Shown: positions 1 through 10,605 of the stretch, one piece after another
Layout: every line of letters starts with the position of its first letter
How positions within the stretch are numbered: the first letter of the stretch is position 1
Assembly (NCBI RefSeq): GCF_950295315.1
Contig: NC_080181.1
Span: forward strand, 1,988,526 to 2,052,525
Origin: Erinaceus europaeus
Taxonomy: Eukaryota > Chordata > Mammalia > Eulipotyphla > Erinaceidae
Direction: 5' to 3'
DNA length: 64,000 nt
The notes under the pieces: generated by a model
What the model was told of the DNA's origin: nothing
The model's input: only the letters and a program-made list of their open reading frames with translations
Database searches by the model: none
Program-made: the position numbers and the translations under genes

Positions 1-217
1 TCTTTCTTCTTTTTTTTTTTTTTTTTGATAGGCTAGAAATTGAGAGAGGAGGGGAAGATGGGGAGAAAAAGAGACAGACACCTGCAGAGCTGCTTCACTG
101 CTTGCAAAGTGACCCCCTGCAGGTGGGGAGGTGGGGCTCAAACTGGCATCCTTGCACCAGTCCTTGTGCTTCGCACCATGTGCCCATAACTTGGTGCACC
201 ACCACTTGGCCCCTCCG
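1..217 (-). mobile_element. Type B SINE, antisense
   Basis: The poly-T stretch at the left is the reverse of the A-tail. It is followed by the purine-rich body, the 'cctgcaggtgggga' core and the reversed tRNA-like head ending at 'cacttggcccc'. The tail may continue outside the window. Confidence 0.85.
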
Positions 218-250
218 AGTTTTTCATTTTCATTTTTTATTTTTAACTTT

Positions 251-385
251 AATGAGAGAGAGAGAGTGAAAGAGAGAGAGAGAGAGAGATACTACAGCAC
301 TGCTCAGCTCTGGTTTATGCTGGTGCTGGGAATTAAACCTGGGGCCTCAGAGCCTTAGAGCCTCGGGCATGAGAGGGCATTTCCT
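251..385 (-). mobile_element. Type C SINE, antisense, with (GA)n
   Basis: 'cactgctcagctctgg' and 'gcctcgggcatgagag' are the reversed type C landmarks. A GA microsatellite at about 251-287 precedes them. Confidence 0.75.
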
Positions 386-598
386 CTTCTGTGAGCTGCA
401 TTCTAAGGCTTTGCCTTCTTCCTGCAATTGATTTTTGTTTTCTTTTTCCAAGACAGAGAGAGTGGACCCCCCCCCCCAGCACCAAAGCTTCCTGCACTGT
501 GGCAGGGAGCAGCAAACAGCACATGTCCAAGTGAGTTATTTCACTGACTGCCTGATATTAATTTTAAATTTTTATCATTATTAAGTTTTAAATATATT

Positions 599-799
599 TA
601 CCTATTTATTATTGGGTAGAAGCAGAGAGAAATTGAGAGGGAAGGGGGAGACAGAGAGGGAGAGAGCCAGAGAGCCACCTGCAGCCCTGCTTCACCACTT
701 GTGACGCTCTCCCCCCTGCAGGTGGGGACCGGGGGCTCAAACCTGGGTCCTTGCGCACGGTAATGTGAATGCTCAACCAGGTGTGCCACTGCCTGGCCC
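599..799 (-). mobile_element. Type B SINE, antisense
   Basis: A near-complete copy, from 'tatttattattgggtagaag' through 'cctgcaggtgggga' to 'gtgccactgcctggccc'. Confidence 0.85.
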
Positions 800-807
800 T
801 TATTATT

Positions 808-890
808 TATTATTTTAACCAGAGCACCTCTCAGCACTGGTTTACTATGGTGCTGAGGCTTGAACCTGGGACATGGGGAGATGAGAAATT
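808..890 (-). mobile_element. Type C SINE fragment, antisense
   Basis: 'ttttaaccagagcacctctc' and 'gaacctgggacatgggg' match the reversed type C 3' half. The head is missing. Confidence 0.65.
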
Positions 891-956
891 GTACCCATTG
901 CCAACACTGTACTGTAGATCATTATTTTCCAAATAATATGATAGGTGTTTGCATAT

Positions 957-1160
957 AAGGCCCTGGTCCTCACCTGCAGGGGGAAAGCTTCGCGAGTGGT
1001 AAAGCAGGGTTGCAGGTGTCTCTCTGTCTCTCTCTTACTACCTCCCCTTACCCTCTCAATTTCTCTCTGCCTCTACCCAGTAGTAAATGGGGATGGGGGC
1101 ACGGCCTCAAGGTGCAGTGGATTCGTTGCAAAGGCACTGATCCCATGGTGGAAATTAATT
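957..1160 (+). mobile_element. Type B SINE, 5'-truncated
   Basis: It starts inside the B-box-distal part ('ccctggtcctcacctgcagg') and continues through the CT-rich body. It ends in a degenerate 'ggtgcagtggattcgttgc' tail and an A/AAG-rich run. Confidence 0.75.
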
Positions 1161-1191
1161 GATTAAAAAAAAAGAAGAAGAAGAAGAAGAA

Positions 1192-1480
1192 AGAGGGAGT
1201 TGGGTGGTAGTACAGCTGGTTAAGTGCATGTGGCACAAAGCGCAGGGACCGGTGTGAGGATCTCAGTTCGAGCTCCTGGCTCCCCACCTGCAGGGGGTTC
1301 ACTTCACAGGTGGTGAAGCAGGTCTGCAGGTGTCTTTCTCTCCCCCCTCTGTCTTCCCCTCCTCTCTCCATTTCTCTCTGCTCTATCCAATAACAACCAC
1401 ATCAATAACAACAACAATAATACCTACAACAACAATAAAAAACAACAAGGGCAACAGAAGGGAAAATAAATAAATAAATA
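1192..1480 (+). mobile_element. Type A SINE
   Basis: Degenerate head 'gtacagctggttaagtgc', B box 'agttcgagctcc', CT-rich body, the CAA/AAC-rich linker and an (AAAT)n tail are all present. Confidence 0.85.
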
Positions 1481-1511
1481 AAAAGTTTTTAAAAATTTCT
1501 TAAAAAGAAAA

Positions 1512-1612
1512 AAATATATTATGCATGAAAAAACTATTGTATTTACTGTTGAATGTAAAACATTAACTCCCCAATAAAGAAATTAAGAAAAAAAAAGAAA
1601 GAAAGAAAGAAA
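1512..1612 (+). mobile_element. L1 3'-end fragment
   Basis: The sequence around 'attgtatttactgttgaatg' followed by AATAAAG and poly-A matches, by eye, the 3' terminus of the L1 at 58021-58100 in this same window. Confidence 0.75.
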
Positions 1613-1963
1613 AGGAAGTATAACACTGCTGTCATGGTTTGAATACATTAGTTATACCTTCAAATTCTCAGTCTTTGGCCCCCACGCCTATGGACATCTA
1701 ATTTTTGACAAGGGGCCCAAAATAATAAATAAAAAAGGAGAGTCTTTTCCACAAATGATGCTGGAAAAAGTGGTTCAAGCATACAGAAGAATGAAGTTGA
1801 GCCACTACATTTCATCACACACGAAAGTAAACTCTAAATGGATCAAGGACTTGGACGTTAGACTAGAAATTCTCAGATACTTAAGAGGAAAGTAGAACTC
1901 TCTTCCATCTCGGTGTTATAGGTGTCTTCAATGACTCACGTCCAATCACAAAGAAGACAAAAA

Positions 1964-2118
1964 CTGGCCTAGAAGATGGCGCAGTGGATAAAGCACTGGA
2001 CTCTCAAGCATGAGGTCCTGAGTTCAATCCCTGGCAGCACATGGACCAGAGTGATGTCTGGCTCTTTCTCTTTCTCTTATCTTTCTCATAAATAAATAAA
2101 TAAATAAAATATTTTAAA
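1964..2118 (+). mobile_element. Type D SINE with 13-bp TSD
   Basis: The head 'ggcgcagtggataaagc' and B box 'gagttcaatccc' are followed by a CT-rich stretch and an (AAAT)n tail. It is flanked by perfect copies of 'aagaagacaaaaa' (1951-1963 and 2119-2131), which lie in L1 sequence. Confidence 0.9.
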
Positions 2119-2176
2119 AAGAAGACAAAAAAAAATAAGCCAATGGGACTATATCCTATTAAAAGTCTTCTGCACA

Positions 2177-2381
2177 CTGGGGGCCAGGCAGTGGCGCACC
2201 TGGTTAAGCACTCATAATACAGTGTAGAAGGACCCGGGTTCAAGCCTCTGGCCCCCACCTGCAGGGGGGAAGCTTCACAAGTGGTGAAGCAGGGCTGCAG
2301 GTGTCTCTCTGTCTCTCTTCCTCTCTATTGCCCCTTCCTCTCTCAATTTCTCTCTATCTATCTATACAATTAAAAAAAAAA
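2177..2381 (+). mobile_element. Type B SINE with 11-bp TSD
   Basis: A full-length copy with 'ggcgcacctggttaagc' and B box 'ggttcaagcct'. It is flanked by 'tcttctgcaca' at 2166-2176 and 2382-2392, again inside the L1. Confidence 0.9.
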
Positions 2382-3114
2382 TCTTCTGCACAGCAAAATA
2401 AACCACCACTCAGAGATTCTTTACAGAATGGGAGATATACACCATACATCAGACAAAAGGCATTAAACCAAAATACACAAAGAACCCACCAAACTCAGCA
2501 ACAACAACAACAAAAACAAACAATCCCATTCAAAAGTGGGGAGAGGATGTGAACAGAATGTTTGCCAGAGAAGAGAGCAAAAAGGACCACAGAAATATGA
2601 AAAAAAAATGTTCCAAGTCTCTGATTGTCAGAGAAATGCAAATAAAGACAACAATGAGATACCACTTCACTCCTGTGAGAATGTCAGACATCAGAAAAGG
2701 TAACAGCAGCAAATGCTGGAAAGGTTGTAGGGACAAAGGAACCCTCCTGCACTGCTGGTGGGAATGTAAATTAGTCCAACCTCTGTGGAGAACAGTCTGG
2801 GGAGCTCTCAGAAGGCTAGAAATGGACCTACCCTATGACCCTGCAATTCCTCTCCTGGGGATAGATCCTAAGGAACCCAACACACCCATCCAAAAAGATC
2901 TGTGCACACATATGTTCTTAGCAGCACAATTTGTAATAGCCAAAACCTGGAAGCAACCCAGGTGTCCAACAACAGATGAGTGGCTGAGCAAGTTGTGGTC
3001 TATATACATAGCTATTAAAAATGGTGAATTCACCTTCTTCACCACATCTTGGATGGAGCTTAAAGGAATCCTGTGACGTGAGGTCAGCCAGAAAAAGAAG
3101 GATGTATATGGAGT

Positions 3115-3562
3115 TGTTGAGGGAGAAATTACTGAAATTGCCGCCCAGAAGCGGGAGCGGTCACAGGTGTGGCTGGAATGCTGGTGGAAGGACCACTCAG
3201 AGATGGGAGCAGTCACAGGTGTGGCTTGGGAGGTGTAGGCAGGGTTTTGAGTTTCTAGCCCAGAAACAGGCGGTTTCAGGCTCGCTCTTTGGCCCAGACG
3301 GCATCAAGTAAGACCTTCTCTACCCTTACTCTCCCTCTCTCTCCCGTGACCACCATGTGACCCTCTAGCTTGTAAGTGGGTCGGGTCCCCACCTCTCTTT
3401 CCTTTGATCTCCCCCCCTCTCCTAACATGTTTTTGTATCCAATAAAGTTTAATTTACCTGAAAGATCATGCTCTTATCAATTCTTTGCTGAGAAGAAAAG
3501 GCATGGCGAACTCTCAGGATGGGGGACAAATGCTGGCCCCCCCCCCCAATTGCTTTAACATG
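3115..3562 (+). mobile_element. Probable solo LTR of an endogenous retrovirus
   Basis: About 450 bp interrupt the L1 3'UTR. The insert begins near 'tgttgagggag' and ends near 'gctttaaca', so TG...CA termini are plausible. AATAAAG at 3441-3447 is followed by a short R/U5-like region. A 22-bp motif is repeated at 3153-3174 and 3205-3226 (one mismatch) in the U3 position. No primer-binding site or internal viral gene is present. No clear TSD was resolved, so the class is undetermined and another retroposon is possible. Confidence 0.5.
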
Positions 3563-4018
3563 AGGATCTCACTCATGGACAGACGTTGGAAACAAGAACA
3601 GAAGGGGAAACACAAAGCAGAACTTGGGCTGGGTCTGGTGGACGGCACCCAAGCAAAGGGCTGTGTGTGGGGGTGGGGGAGGAGGCTTTCAGGTCCTGGT
3701 GTGTGATTGAGGAGGGTCTAGGCTCGTGATGAGAGTGCTCTGCAGAAAGTTGAGAAATTTTACATGTGTGTCAACAACTATATTTACTGTACACCATTAA
3801 GCCCCCAATAAAAATAAAATAAGGAACTCTGGTTTAACCAGAGGACTCTAGTTTAATTCTTTCTCCACACCCTGCACAGAGAAAGAGGCCCATGCTTTCC
3901 AAATGGACCTTTTAGCATATGACTGACTAGAGACCCCAGATAGGTAAGTGAAAAGAGACTATTTAAAAAAAAAAAAAGTTAGACAACAAAGAAAGAGAAT
4001 ATTATAGAAATTTGCATA

Positions 4019-4347
4019 GGGGGCCAGCGATAGCTCAGTGGGTTAAGTGCAGGTGGCACAAAGCACAAGGACCGGCGTGAGGGTCCCGGTTCGAGCCCCC
4101 AGCTCCCACCTGCAGGGGGGTCGCCTCACAGGCGGTGAAGCAGGTCTGCAGGTGTCTGTCTTTCTCTCCTCTCTCCATTTCTCTCTGTCCTATCTAACAA
4201 CAATGACAGCAATAACAACAATAATAACCACAACAATGATAAACAACAAGGGCAACAAAAAGGGGAAAAATAGCCTCCAGGAGCAGTGGATTTGTGGTAC
4301 AGGCACCGAGCCCCAGCAATAACCCTGGAGACAATAAATAAATAAAT
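4019..4347 (+). mobile_element. Type A SINE with 10-bp TSD
   Basis: Full length, including the 3' 'aggagcagtggatttgtgg' module and an (AAAT)n tail. It is flanked by 'aatttgcata' at 4009-4018 and 4348-4357. Confidence 0.9.
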
Positions 4348-4469
4348 AATTTGCATAACATCTCTGTGCCCCCCCCCAATTCCCCTTCCATGGGGAGGGT
4401 GTCTTATTGGAGCCAATGATTTTCTCCTTTCTCATTTTTTTTAAAAAAAAACTCTTTTTAAAAATTTGT

Positions 4470-4732
4470 TTATTCTCTTTTATAGCCCTTTTTTAAATGT
4501 TGTAGTTGTTGTTGTTATTGATGTCGTCGTTGTTGGACAGGACAGAGAGAAATGGAGAGAGGATGGGAAGACAGAGAGGGGGAGAGACAGACAGACACCT
4601 GCAGACCTGCTTCACCACCTGTGATGTGACGCCCCTGCAGGTGGGGGGAGCCGGGGCTCGAACCGGGATCCTTATGCCGGTCCTTGTGCTTTGCGCCACA
4701 TGTGCTTAACCCACTGCGCTACCCGACTCCCT
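4470..4732 (-). mobile_element. Type A SINE, antisense
   Basis: The GTT-rich linker, 'gacagagagaaatggaga', 'gggctcgaaccgggatcc' and the reversed head ending at 'ctacccgactccct' are visible. Confidence 0.9.
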
Positions 4733-4740
4733 CCTTTTTT

Positions 4741-4861
4741 TTTAACCGGAGCATTACTCAGCTCTGGCTTGTGTTGGTGTGTGTGGGGGGACTGAATTTG
4801 GGACTTTGGAGCCTCAGGCATGAGTGTCTCTTTGCATAACCATTATGCTATCTGCACCCCC
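4741..4861 (-). mobile_element. Type C SINE, antisense
   Basis: A complete reversed copy from 'ttaaccggagcattactcag' to 'cataaccattatgctatctg', directly abutting the type A SINE on its left. Confidence 0.85.
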
Positions 4862-4995
4862 CTTTTTTCCTTTTTAAATAGTTTTATTTTTCTTTTCCTT
4901 ACAAAAACAAAGAACAAACCTCAAGTCTTTGTGCTTTAAGCTGTGCTCTGTGGTTTAGTATATAAAGCCGGGATATGTACCTCGTGAATTTTCTT

Positions 4996-5346
4996 TTTTT
5001 CTTTCCTTTTTTTTTGTCTCGAGGGTTATCCCTGGGACTCAGTGCCTGCACTACAAATCCACTGCTCCTGGAGGGCATTTTTTTTCCATTTTGTGTCCCT
5101 TGTTATTGTTGTTGTTATTGCTATTGTTGTTGTTGGATAGGAGAGAGAGAGAGAGAGAGAGAGAAATGGAGAGAGGAGGGGAAGACAGAGAAGGGGAAAG
5201 ACAGACACCTGCAGACCTGCTTCACCGCTTGTGAAACGACTCCCCTCGCAGGTGGGGAGCTGGGGGTCGAACCGGGATCCTTGCGCTGGTCCTTGTGCTG
5301 TGCACCATGTTTGCTTAACCCGCTGTGCTACCACCTGCCCCCCCCA
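4996..5346 (-). mobile_element. Type A SINE, antisense, with 11-bp TSD
   Basis: Long form with the 3' module ('ccactgctcctggagggc') and an expanded GA run in the body. It is flanked by 'tgaattttctt' at 4985-4995 and 5347-5357. Confidence 0.9.
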
Positions 5347-5357
5347 TGAATTTTCTT

Positions 5358-5884
5358 AATGACTTGTTCTCTTTTTATCCCCCATATTAATATTGTTAAA
5401 ACAGGCTTGTTTTGTTGCATATTTTGATTTTACTTCTTTCTTATTCTCAAGTTTGCTTTGTTTAATGACGGGTGGACAAAACCAAAGGGAAGGATGCTGA
5501 GGAAGGCCGAACGAGACCCTGACCAGAAGACTTGGGTAGATCCCTGGCTCGGCCTGTCCAGGTATAAGGGCAGAAGCCTCAGCCGTGGAGCTCACTGGGA
5601 AGACAGCATCCAAGACAGTGTCTCTCTGGGCCTTGGAGCAACATGCCCCAGGCTTAGAATCTTGGTGGTGGAAGGTGAGTCTCTGTGGGTTTGGACATGC
5701 TAGCAAGGGTTTCTGCCCTACTACAGGGTTCAGGGAAATGCCTTATGCAGCTATGGTTAAGAAATGTGCCTTGGGGCATCCTTTCATTTCCTTGAGTTAA
5801 AAAGCTTTATTTGCAAACTGTTTTCAGATTCCTGGAGTTAATTTCTTTTCTTAATATTTCCTGGTAATATTAAGGGTACAAGAG
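5358..5884. other. Unique intergenic sequence, nothing recognised
   Basis: No SINE, L1 or convincing coding pattern was seen. The short open frames here lack conserved motifs. Confidence 0.4.
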
Positions 5885-6002
5885 GACAACATAATGGCTA
5901 TGCAAAAAGACTCATGCCTGAGGCTCCAAGGTCCCAGGTTCAATCCCCTGCACCACCACAAGCCAGAGCAGTTATGGGAGCTGAGCAGTGCTCTAATAAC
6001 AA
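5885..6002 (+). mobile_element. Type C SINE
   Basis: 'cataatggctatgcaaaaag', 'atgcctgaggctcc' and B box 'ggttcaatcccc' are present, followed by a degenerate tail. Confidence 0.8.
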
Positions 6003-6924
6003 AAACAAATGCTATATGTAATTTCTCTTGGTACAAGAGCCCTGGCCCCATGCCTGTGCTGGGTCCTGGGAGGAAGCCCAGGCGCGCTTGGTGAGCTCAG
6101 GCCATTCCTGCTCCGTCCCTCACGCTGACCACCCTACTCCCTGAGCTGCGACCTGCAATGGCAGGGTTTTTCCCATGAGCCATCCTCAGCCTCCTGGTTC
6201 TAGAGGTGACTGCCCACGGCCCCAGCATGCAGGTGCGCCCGCCGGCTGCCCCCTGCCTGTGCTAGGCCTGGGCACTCCATGGCTCCCGCCCCTGTGGGGA
6301 GGAGGCTGTGGTTTTGGGGGGCTGGTACCTAGTGACACTGCTCCACTGGGCAGCTACCTCCTGGCCCCAGTTCAGTGATGTTCTCCCAACATGCAAAGCC
6401 AAAAAAAAAAAAAGGTGACATTTGTGTAAAACAGGACAACAGGCCTGAAGAAGGGGTGTTTCTGCTTAGGGGAGAGCTGACCTCACTAGTGTCCCAGCAG
6501 ACTGTCGGGCTTGTGAGCCATGGAAGCAGGAGGCTGCACTGGCCAACTGGTCCAGAGCCCTTCAGGCTAGATGTCAGGTGGGGGGCGGGGGGGGCAGCGG
6601 TCAACTCCCACTCCACTGGCCAGAGAACTCTTGAGAGTGTCTGTCTTCTCATCTGCTACATTAAATGTCAACTGACTTGCCAACAGTTGAATAAACACTT
6701 AACTGCTGAATTTTTTTAATGTATCCTCTCAATCTATGAAATTTGAATTCTACAAAAGAGATATATTCAAGACCAAGCAATTCAGAGAAGTTACAAGTCA
6801 GAGAACAGGGAAAATGGTGCCGAGTGCAGTGTCCACAGGAAGCAGCTGTTGGTGCCTGTGGAAGGGCCTTCATCACTAAAGGAGAACGTCCCCATGGAAA
6901 GGCAGCAGCCAGGGAGCAGCAGCA
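6003..6924. other. Unique intergenic sequence, nothing recognised
   Basis: GC-rich in the first half with no repeat family recognised. The open frames have no recognisable motifs. Confidence 0.4.
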
Positions 6925-7178
6925 GCACGCCCGGTTAAGCACATACAGTAGGAGGCACAGGCATCTGTGCGAGGATCCTGGCTTGGGCCCCCGGTTCCCC
7001 ACCTGGAGTGGGGTCACGTCACAAGTGGTGAAGCAGGTCTGCAGGTGTCTTTCTCTCTCCCCATCCCTCCCCTCTCAATTTCTCTCTAGCCTATCCAATA
7101 CAGCGGAGGAGCCTCCAGGGGCTGTGGATTCCTAGTGCCGGCACTGAGTCCCAGCAATAACTCTGCAGGCAAACCAAG
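6925..7178 (+). mobile_element. Type A SINE, diverged head
   Basis: 'cggttaagcacatac', then 'gtgaagcaggtctgcagg', the CT-rich body and the 3' module 'ccagcaataactctgcaggc'. The linker is short. Confidence 0.75.
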
Positions 7179-7289
7179 GCAGCATTCACAAGGAGCTGCA
7201 CCACCACGCAGTGACCCGCCATCACAGCCGTCACAGCACATGGAACAGTTTCCAAGGAACACTGCTTCTGTGACATCGTATTAGGTGAC

Positions 7290-7564
7290 CCCTACAAGCG
7301 TCAACCCGGCTTTGACCTAGCACGTTATGATTGGGCCCTCCTCAATTGCTATCAACAGGCCATGGCCGGTGGCTGCTATGTTCCATCGCTGGGGAGCCAG
7401 AGATGACCCGAACTGCCCCTGCGGCTACAGACAGACTATGACCCACATCGTCAACGGCTGCCACCTCTCCAGATTCAAAGGAGGTCTCGAAACTTTACAT
7501 CAGGCTCAACCTGACGCTGTTGACTGGCTATGGAAGAAGGGCAAACGCTAGAAGAAGAAGAAGG
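7290..7564 (+). mobile_element. Non-LTR retrotransposon-like ORF tail, copy 1
   Basis: This is one of three related segments in the window. The last part (7378-7551) is open and ends at TAG 7549-7551 followed by (AGA)n. It encodes a C-x-C-x7-H-x4-C pattern ('CPCGYRQTMTHIVNGC') followed by 'FKGGLETLHQ'. Upstream, 'QPGFDLARYDWALLN' reads in another frame because of two apparent 1-bp deletions relative to copy 2. From memory, such tails close the reverse-transcriptase ORF of some non-LTR elements. The clade is not determined. Confidence 0.6.
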
Positions 7565-7644
7565 TGTTGATGCCCCTGTCTTTCTGGCAAGAAACATTTA
7601 AAACCCTTGGAATACTCTTAATTTAAAAAAAGTTATTAATGGCA

Positions 7645-7768
7645 GAATAGATAGCATAATGGTTATGCAAATAGACTCTCATGCCTGAGGCTCCAAAGTC
7701 CCAGGTTCAATCCCCCCGCACCACCATAAGCCAGAGCTGAGCAGTGCTCTGGTTAAAAAAAAAAAAAA
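7645..7768 (+). mobile_element. Type C SINE
   Basis: Full copy: 'tagatagcataatggttatg', 'atgcctgaggctcc', B box 'ggttcaatcccc', 'gctgagcagtgctctgg' and an A-tail. Confidence 0.9.
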
Positions 7769-8335
7769 GTTATAACAGTGCTTAAGAATTTGTAATATTT
7801 CAGGGGGTATAGTTTCTAGAATATTCTTAGTGAAGAAAGTGGTACAGGTGTCTTGGTGGGGTGGCCTTCGGAATGTCCCCAAATCACCTAAAGCAGAGGA
7901 ACTCCCTATTGATGGCATTTCCCAGCCCCTCCACGTGGGGTGTGAAGGCCAATGAGTCCAGGACCAATGGCGTAACCCCCAAACCCTGTGCACTACAGCC
8001 GCCACAAAACCCCAAGGTCCAGGCTAAAGGCCAGCTTTCTTTCCCCCACGGCCAGCCGGGAAGGGCACAGGGGCAGAAGGGGGCACCAGGCCTACTCAGC
8101 ACTCTTTCCCAGCTAGGTGAGGAGTGACCCCATGGGCAGAATCACACACCATACCAAACACCAGAAAAACAAAAAAGAAGCTACAGAACAAAAGAAGAGA
8201 AGGGGAACAAACAAGCCAAGTGCCAGTAAAGGAAAGAGCCAGAGAAGGCCTGGCATTCAGCCAGCGAGTCAGGGGCGCAGCCAGGAGGCACCCACAAAAC
8301 TGGGCAGAGAGCACCATCCTGCAAGCTCTGGGCCC
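7769..8335. other. Sequence flanking the minisatellite, nothing recognised
   Basis: An A-rich stretch at about 8150-8210 may be an old retroposon tail, but no family could be assigned. Confidence 0.3.
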
Positions 8336-8339
8336 AGGG

Positions 8340-9650
8340 GAACAAGCTCGAACCCCAGAATCACAGACCTGAAACCCAGAATCACAGACCTGAAACCCAG
8401 GCCCAGGGGACTGAAACCCAGGTCCACAAGGCCTGACCCCCATGACCACAGGCCTGACCCAGGTCCACAGGGCCTGACCCCCATGACCACAGGCCTGACC
8501 CAGGTCCACAGGGCCTGACCCCCATGACCACAGGCCTGACCCAGGTCCACAAGGCCTGACCCCCATGACCACAGGCCTGACCCAGGTCCACAGGGCCTGA
8601 CCCCCATGACCACAGGCCTGACCCAGGTCCACAAGGCCTGACCCCCATGACCACAGGCCTGACCCAGGTCCACAGGGCCTGACCCCCATGACCACAGGCC
8701 TGACCCAGGTCCACAGGGCCTGCCCCCCATGATCACAGGCCTGACCCAGGTCCACAGGGCCTGACCCCCTTAACCACAGGCCTGACCCAGGTCCACAGGG
8801 CCTGACCCCCATGACCACAGGCCTGACCCAGGTCCACAGGGCCTGACCCCCTTGACCACAGGCCTGACCCAGGTCCACAGGGCCTGCCCCCCATGATCAC
8901 AGGCCTGACCCAGGTCCACAGGGCCTGACCCCCTTGACCACAGGCCTGACCCAGGTCCACAGGGCCTGAACCCCATGACCACAGGCCTGACCCAGGTCCA
9001 CAGGGCCTGACCCCCATGACCACAGGCCTGACCCAGGTCCACAGGGCCTGACCCCCATGACCACAGGCCTGACCCAGGTCCACAGGGCCTGACCCCCATG
9101 ACCACAGGCCTGACCCAGGTCCACAGGGCCTGACCCCCATGACCACAGGCCTGACCCAGGTCCACAGGGTCTGACCCCCTTGACCACAGGCCTGACCCAG
9201 GTCCACAGGGCCTGACCCCCTTGACCACAGGCCTGACCCAGGTCCACAGGGCCTGACCCCCATGACCACAGGCCTGACCCAGGTCCACAGGGCCTGACCC
9301 CCATGACCACAGGCCTGACCCAGGTCCACAGGGTCTGACCCCCTTGACCACAGGCCTGACCCAGGTCCACAAGGCCTGACCCCCATGACCACAGGTCTGA
9401 CCCAGGTCCACAGGGCCTGACCCCCTTGACCACAGGCCTGACCCAGGTCCACAGGGCCTGACCCCCATGACCACAGGCCTGACCCAGGTCCACAGGGCCT
9501 GACCCCCATGACCACAGGCCTGACCCAGGTCCACAGGGCCTGACCCCCACGACCACAGGCCTGACCCAGGTCCACAGGGTCTGACCCCCACGACCACAGT
9601 CCTGACCCAGGTCCACAGGGCCTGAACCCCATGATCACACTCCTGAACCC
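8340..9650 (+). repeat. 41-bp minisatellite, about 30 copies
   Basis: The unit is a dimer of a 20-bp half (CCTGACCCAGGTCCACAGGG) and a 21-bp half containing 'CCCCCATGACCACAGG'. Successive units start exactly 41 bp apart (for example 8461 and 8502). Copies are highly homogeneous, mostly varying at a few positions (ATGACC/TTGACC, AGGG/AAGG). Degenerate single monomers of the 'cctgaaacccagaatcacag' type lie at 8350-8420, the likely older edge. Because 41 is not a multiple of 3 and the unit lacks stops on the minus strand, long open frames appear in several frames there. They are artefacts. Confidence 0.97.
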
Positions 9651-9879
9651 CAGCACCCCAGCACCCCAGGCCTGTCCTCAGAAGCTGGATGCCACATGTC
9701 TCCTGGGTGCTGTGTCCCCCTCAGCCCCAGGCAGGTCCTGCACCCCAGAGGTCGCACCATCACCTGCCTGGTAACGCACTTATAGACAGGTGGACTGACT
9801 GACAGACGGTGTGCTCACCTGACCTTCCTGTGGTGCGCAGCTGGGAGCCATCCTGTGGAGTGTGGATGCTGACCGCAGA

Positions 9880-10255
9880 AGTCACTGAAAAGAGGACGCC
9901 ACCGTGTGGAGTGTGGACGTTGAGGAGAGAGGACGCTGAAGGGAGAGGACACCGCCATGTGGAGCATGGATGCTGAGGAGAGAGGACGCTGGGGGGAGAG
10001 GACGCCACCGTGTGGAGTGTGGACGCTGAGGAGAGAGGATGCTGAGGAGAGAGGACACTGAGGGGAGAGGACGCCACCTTGTGGAGCGTGGATGCTGAGG
10101 AGAGAGGATGCTGAGGGGAGAGGATGCTGAGGAGAGAGGATGCTGAGGGGAGAGGACGCTGAGGGGAGAGGACGCCACCGTGTGGAGTGTGGATGCTGAG
10201 GAGAGAGGATGCTGAGGGGAGAGGACACCGCCATGTGGAGCATGGAAGCTGAGGT
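9880..10255 (+). repeat. GA-rich minisatellite
   Basis: Irregular units built from 'ggagagaggatgctgagg' and 'gacgccaccgtgtggagtg' recur across about 370 bp. It lies between the two arms of the inverted minisatellite pair. Confidence 0.9.
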
Positions 10256-10605
10256 GAGTGGATGCTACCATGGGCAGAGTGTGGGGACCGGAAGTTGAGA
10301 CTGGGGGACGCTCAGCCTGGGGGGAGCTCTGTGCAGCCTGCCTTTCTGTCCCCACATACAGTGGGGCGGTGTGTGCACCTCCCGGTGCTGGGGTGCTGCC
10401 CCCCTCTGAGCAGATGTTGAGGTGCTGCCCCCTAGAGGTGGATGATGGTAGCTGGGGCTGAAGCTGGGGCCTGGCCTCCCTGTGGGGAAGAAGGTGGGGG
10501 CGTGGGCTCACATGGCAGCGCTAGGGGTGTCGGGGAGAGGCAGGCAGGGTGACAGGGAGACTGGTGTCCCCAATCCTCCAGAATGCCACCCCTCTGGGGA
10601 CCCAG

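Larger units (their letters stand above)
1645..3829 (+). mobile_element. L1 ORF2/3'UTR fragment, split by later insertions
   Basis: Pieces at about 1645-1950, 2132-2165, 2393-3112 and 3563-3829 are collinear with the L1 at 56511-58102. The piece at 2549-3076 reads as the C-terminal part of L1 ORF2p, with motifs such as '[12 protein letters not shown]', '[11 protein letters not shown]' and '[10 protein letters not shown]'. ORF2 in the earlier pieces is disrupted. The 3'UTR ends with AATAAA at 3807-3812. A type D SINE, a type B SINE and a probable solo LTR have inserted into it. This is a dead copy. Confidence 0.85.

Noticed and set aside
2549..3076. 175-codon frame as a host gene
   Set aside because: It is the C-terminal part of L1 ORF2 in a dead copy.
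7327..7551. 74-codon frame as a small host gene with a zinc-knuckle-like motif
   Set aside because: Three copies with the same stop and (AGA)n tail point to a mobile element rather than a gene, and copy 1 has frameshifts upstream.
7290..7564. BovB-type LINE as source of the three tails
   Set aside because: The encoded tail does not resemble the BovB ORF2 C-terminus as I remember it. A database search is needed to place it.
8340..9650. CRISPR-like array (regular repeats)
   Set aside because: There are no unique spacers, the whole unit repeats, and the context is a mammalian genome. It is a minisatellite.
8096..9656. Long minus-strand open frames (up to 307 codons) of a repeated Gly/Pro/Trp-rich protein
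   Set aside because: They exist because the 41-bp unit has no stop codons. Overlapping frames encode permutations of the same peptide, as expected for a period not divisible by 3. No promoter, splice or domain evidence supports them.
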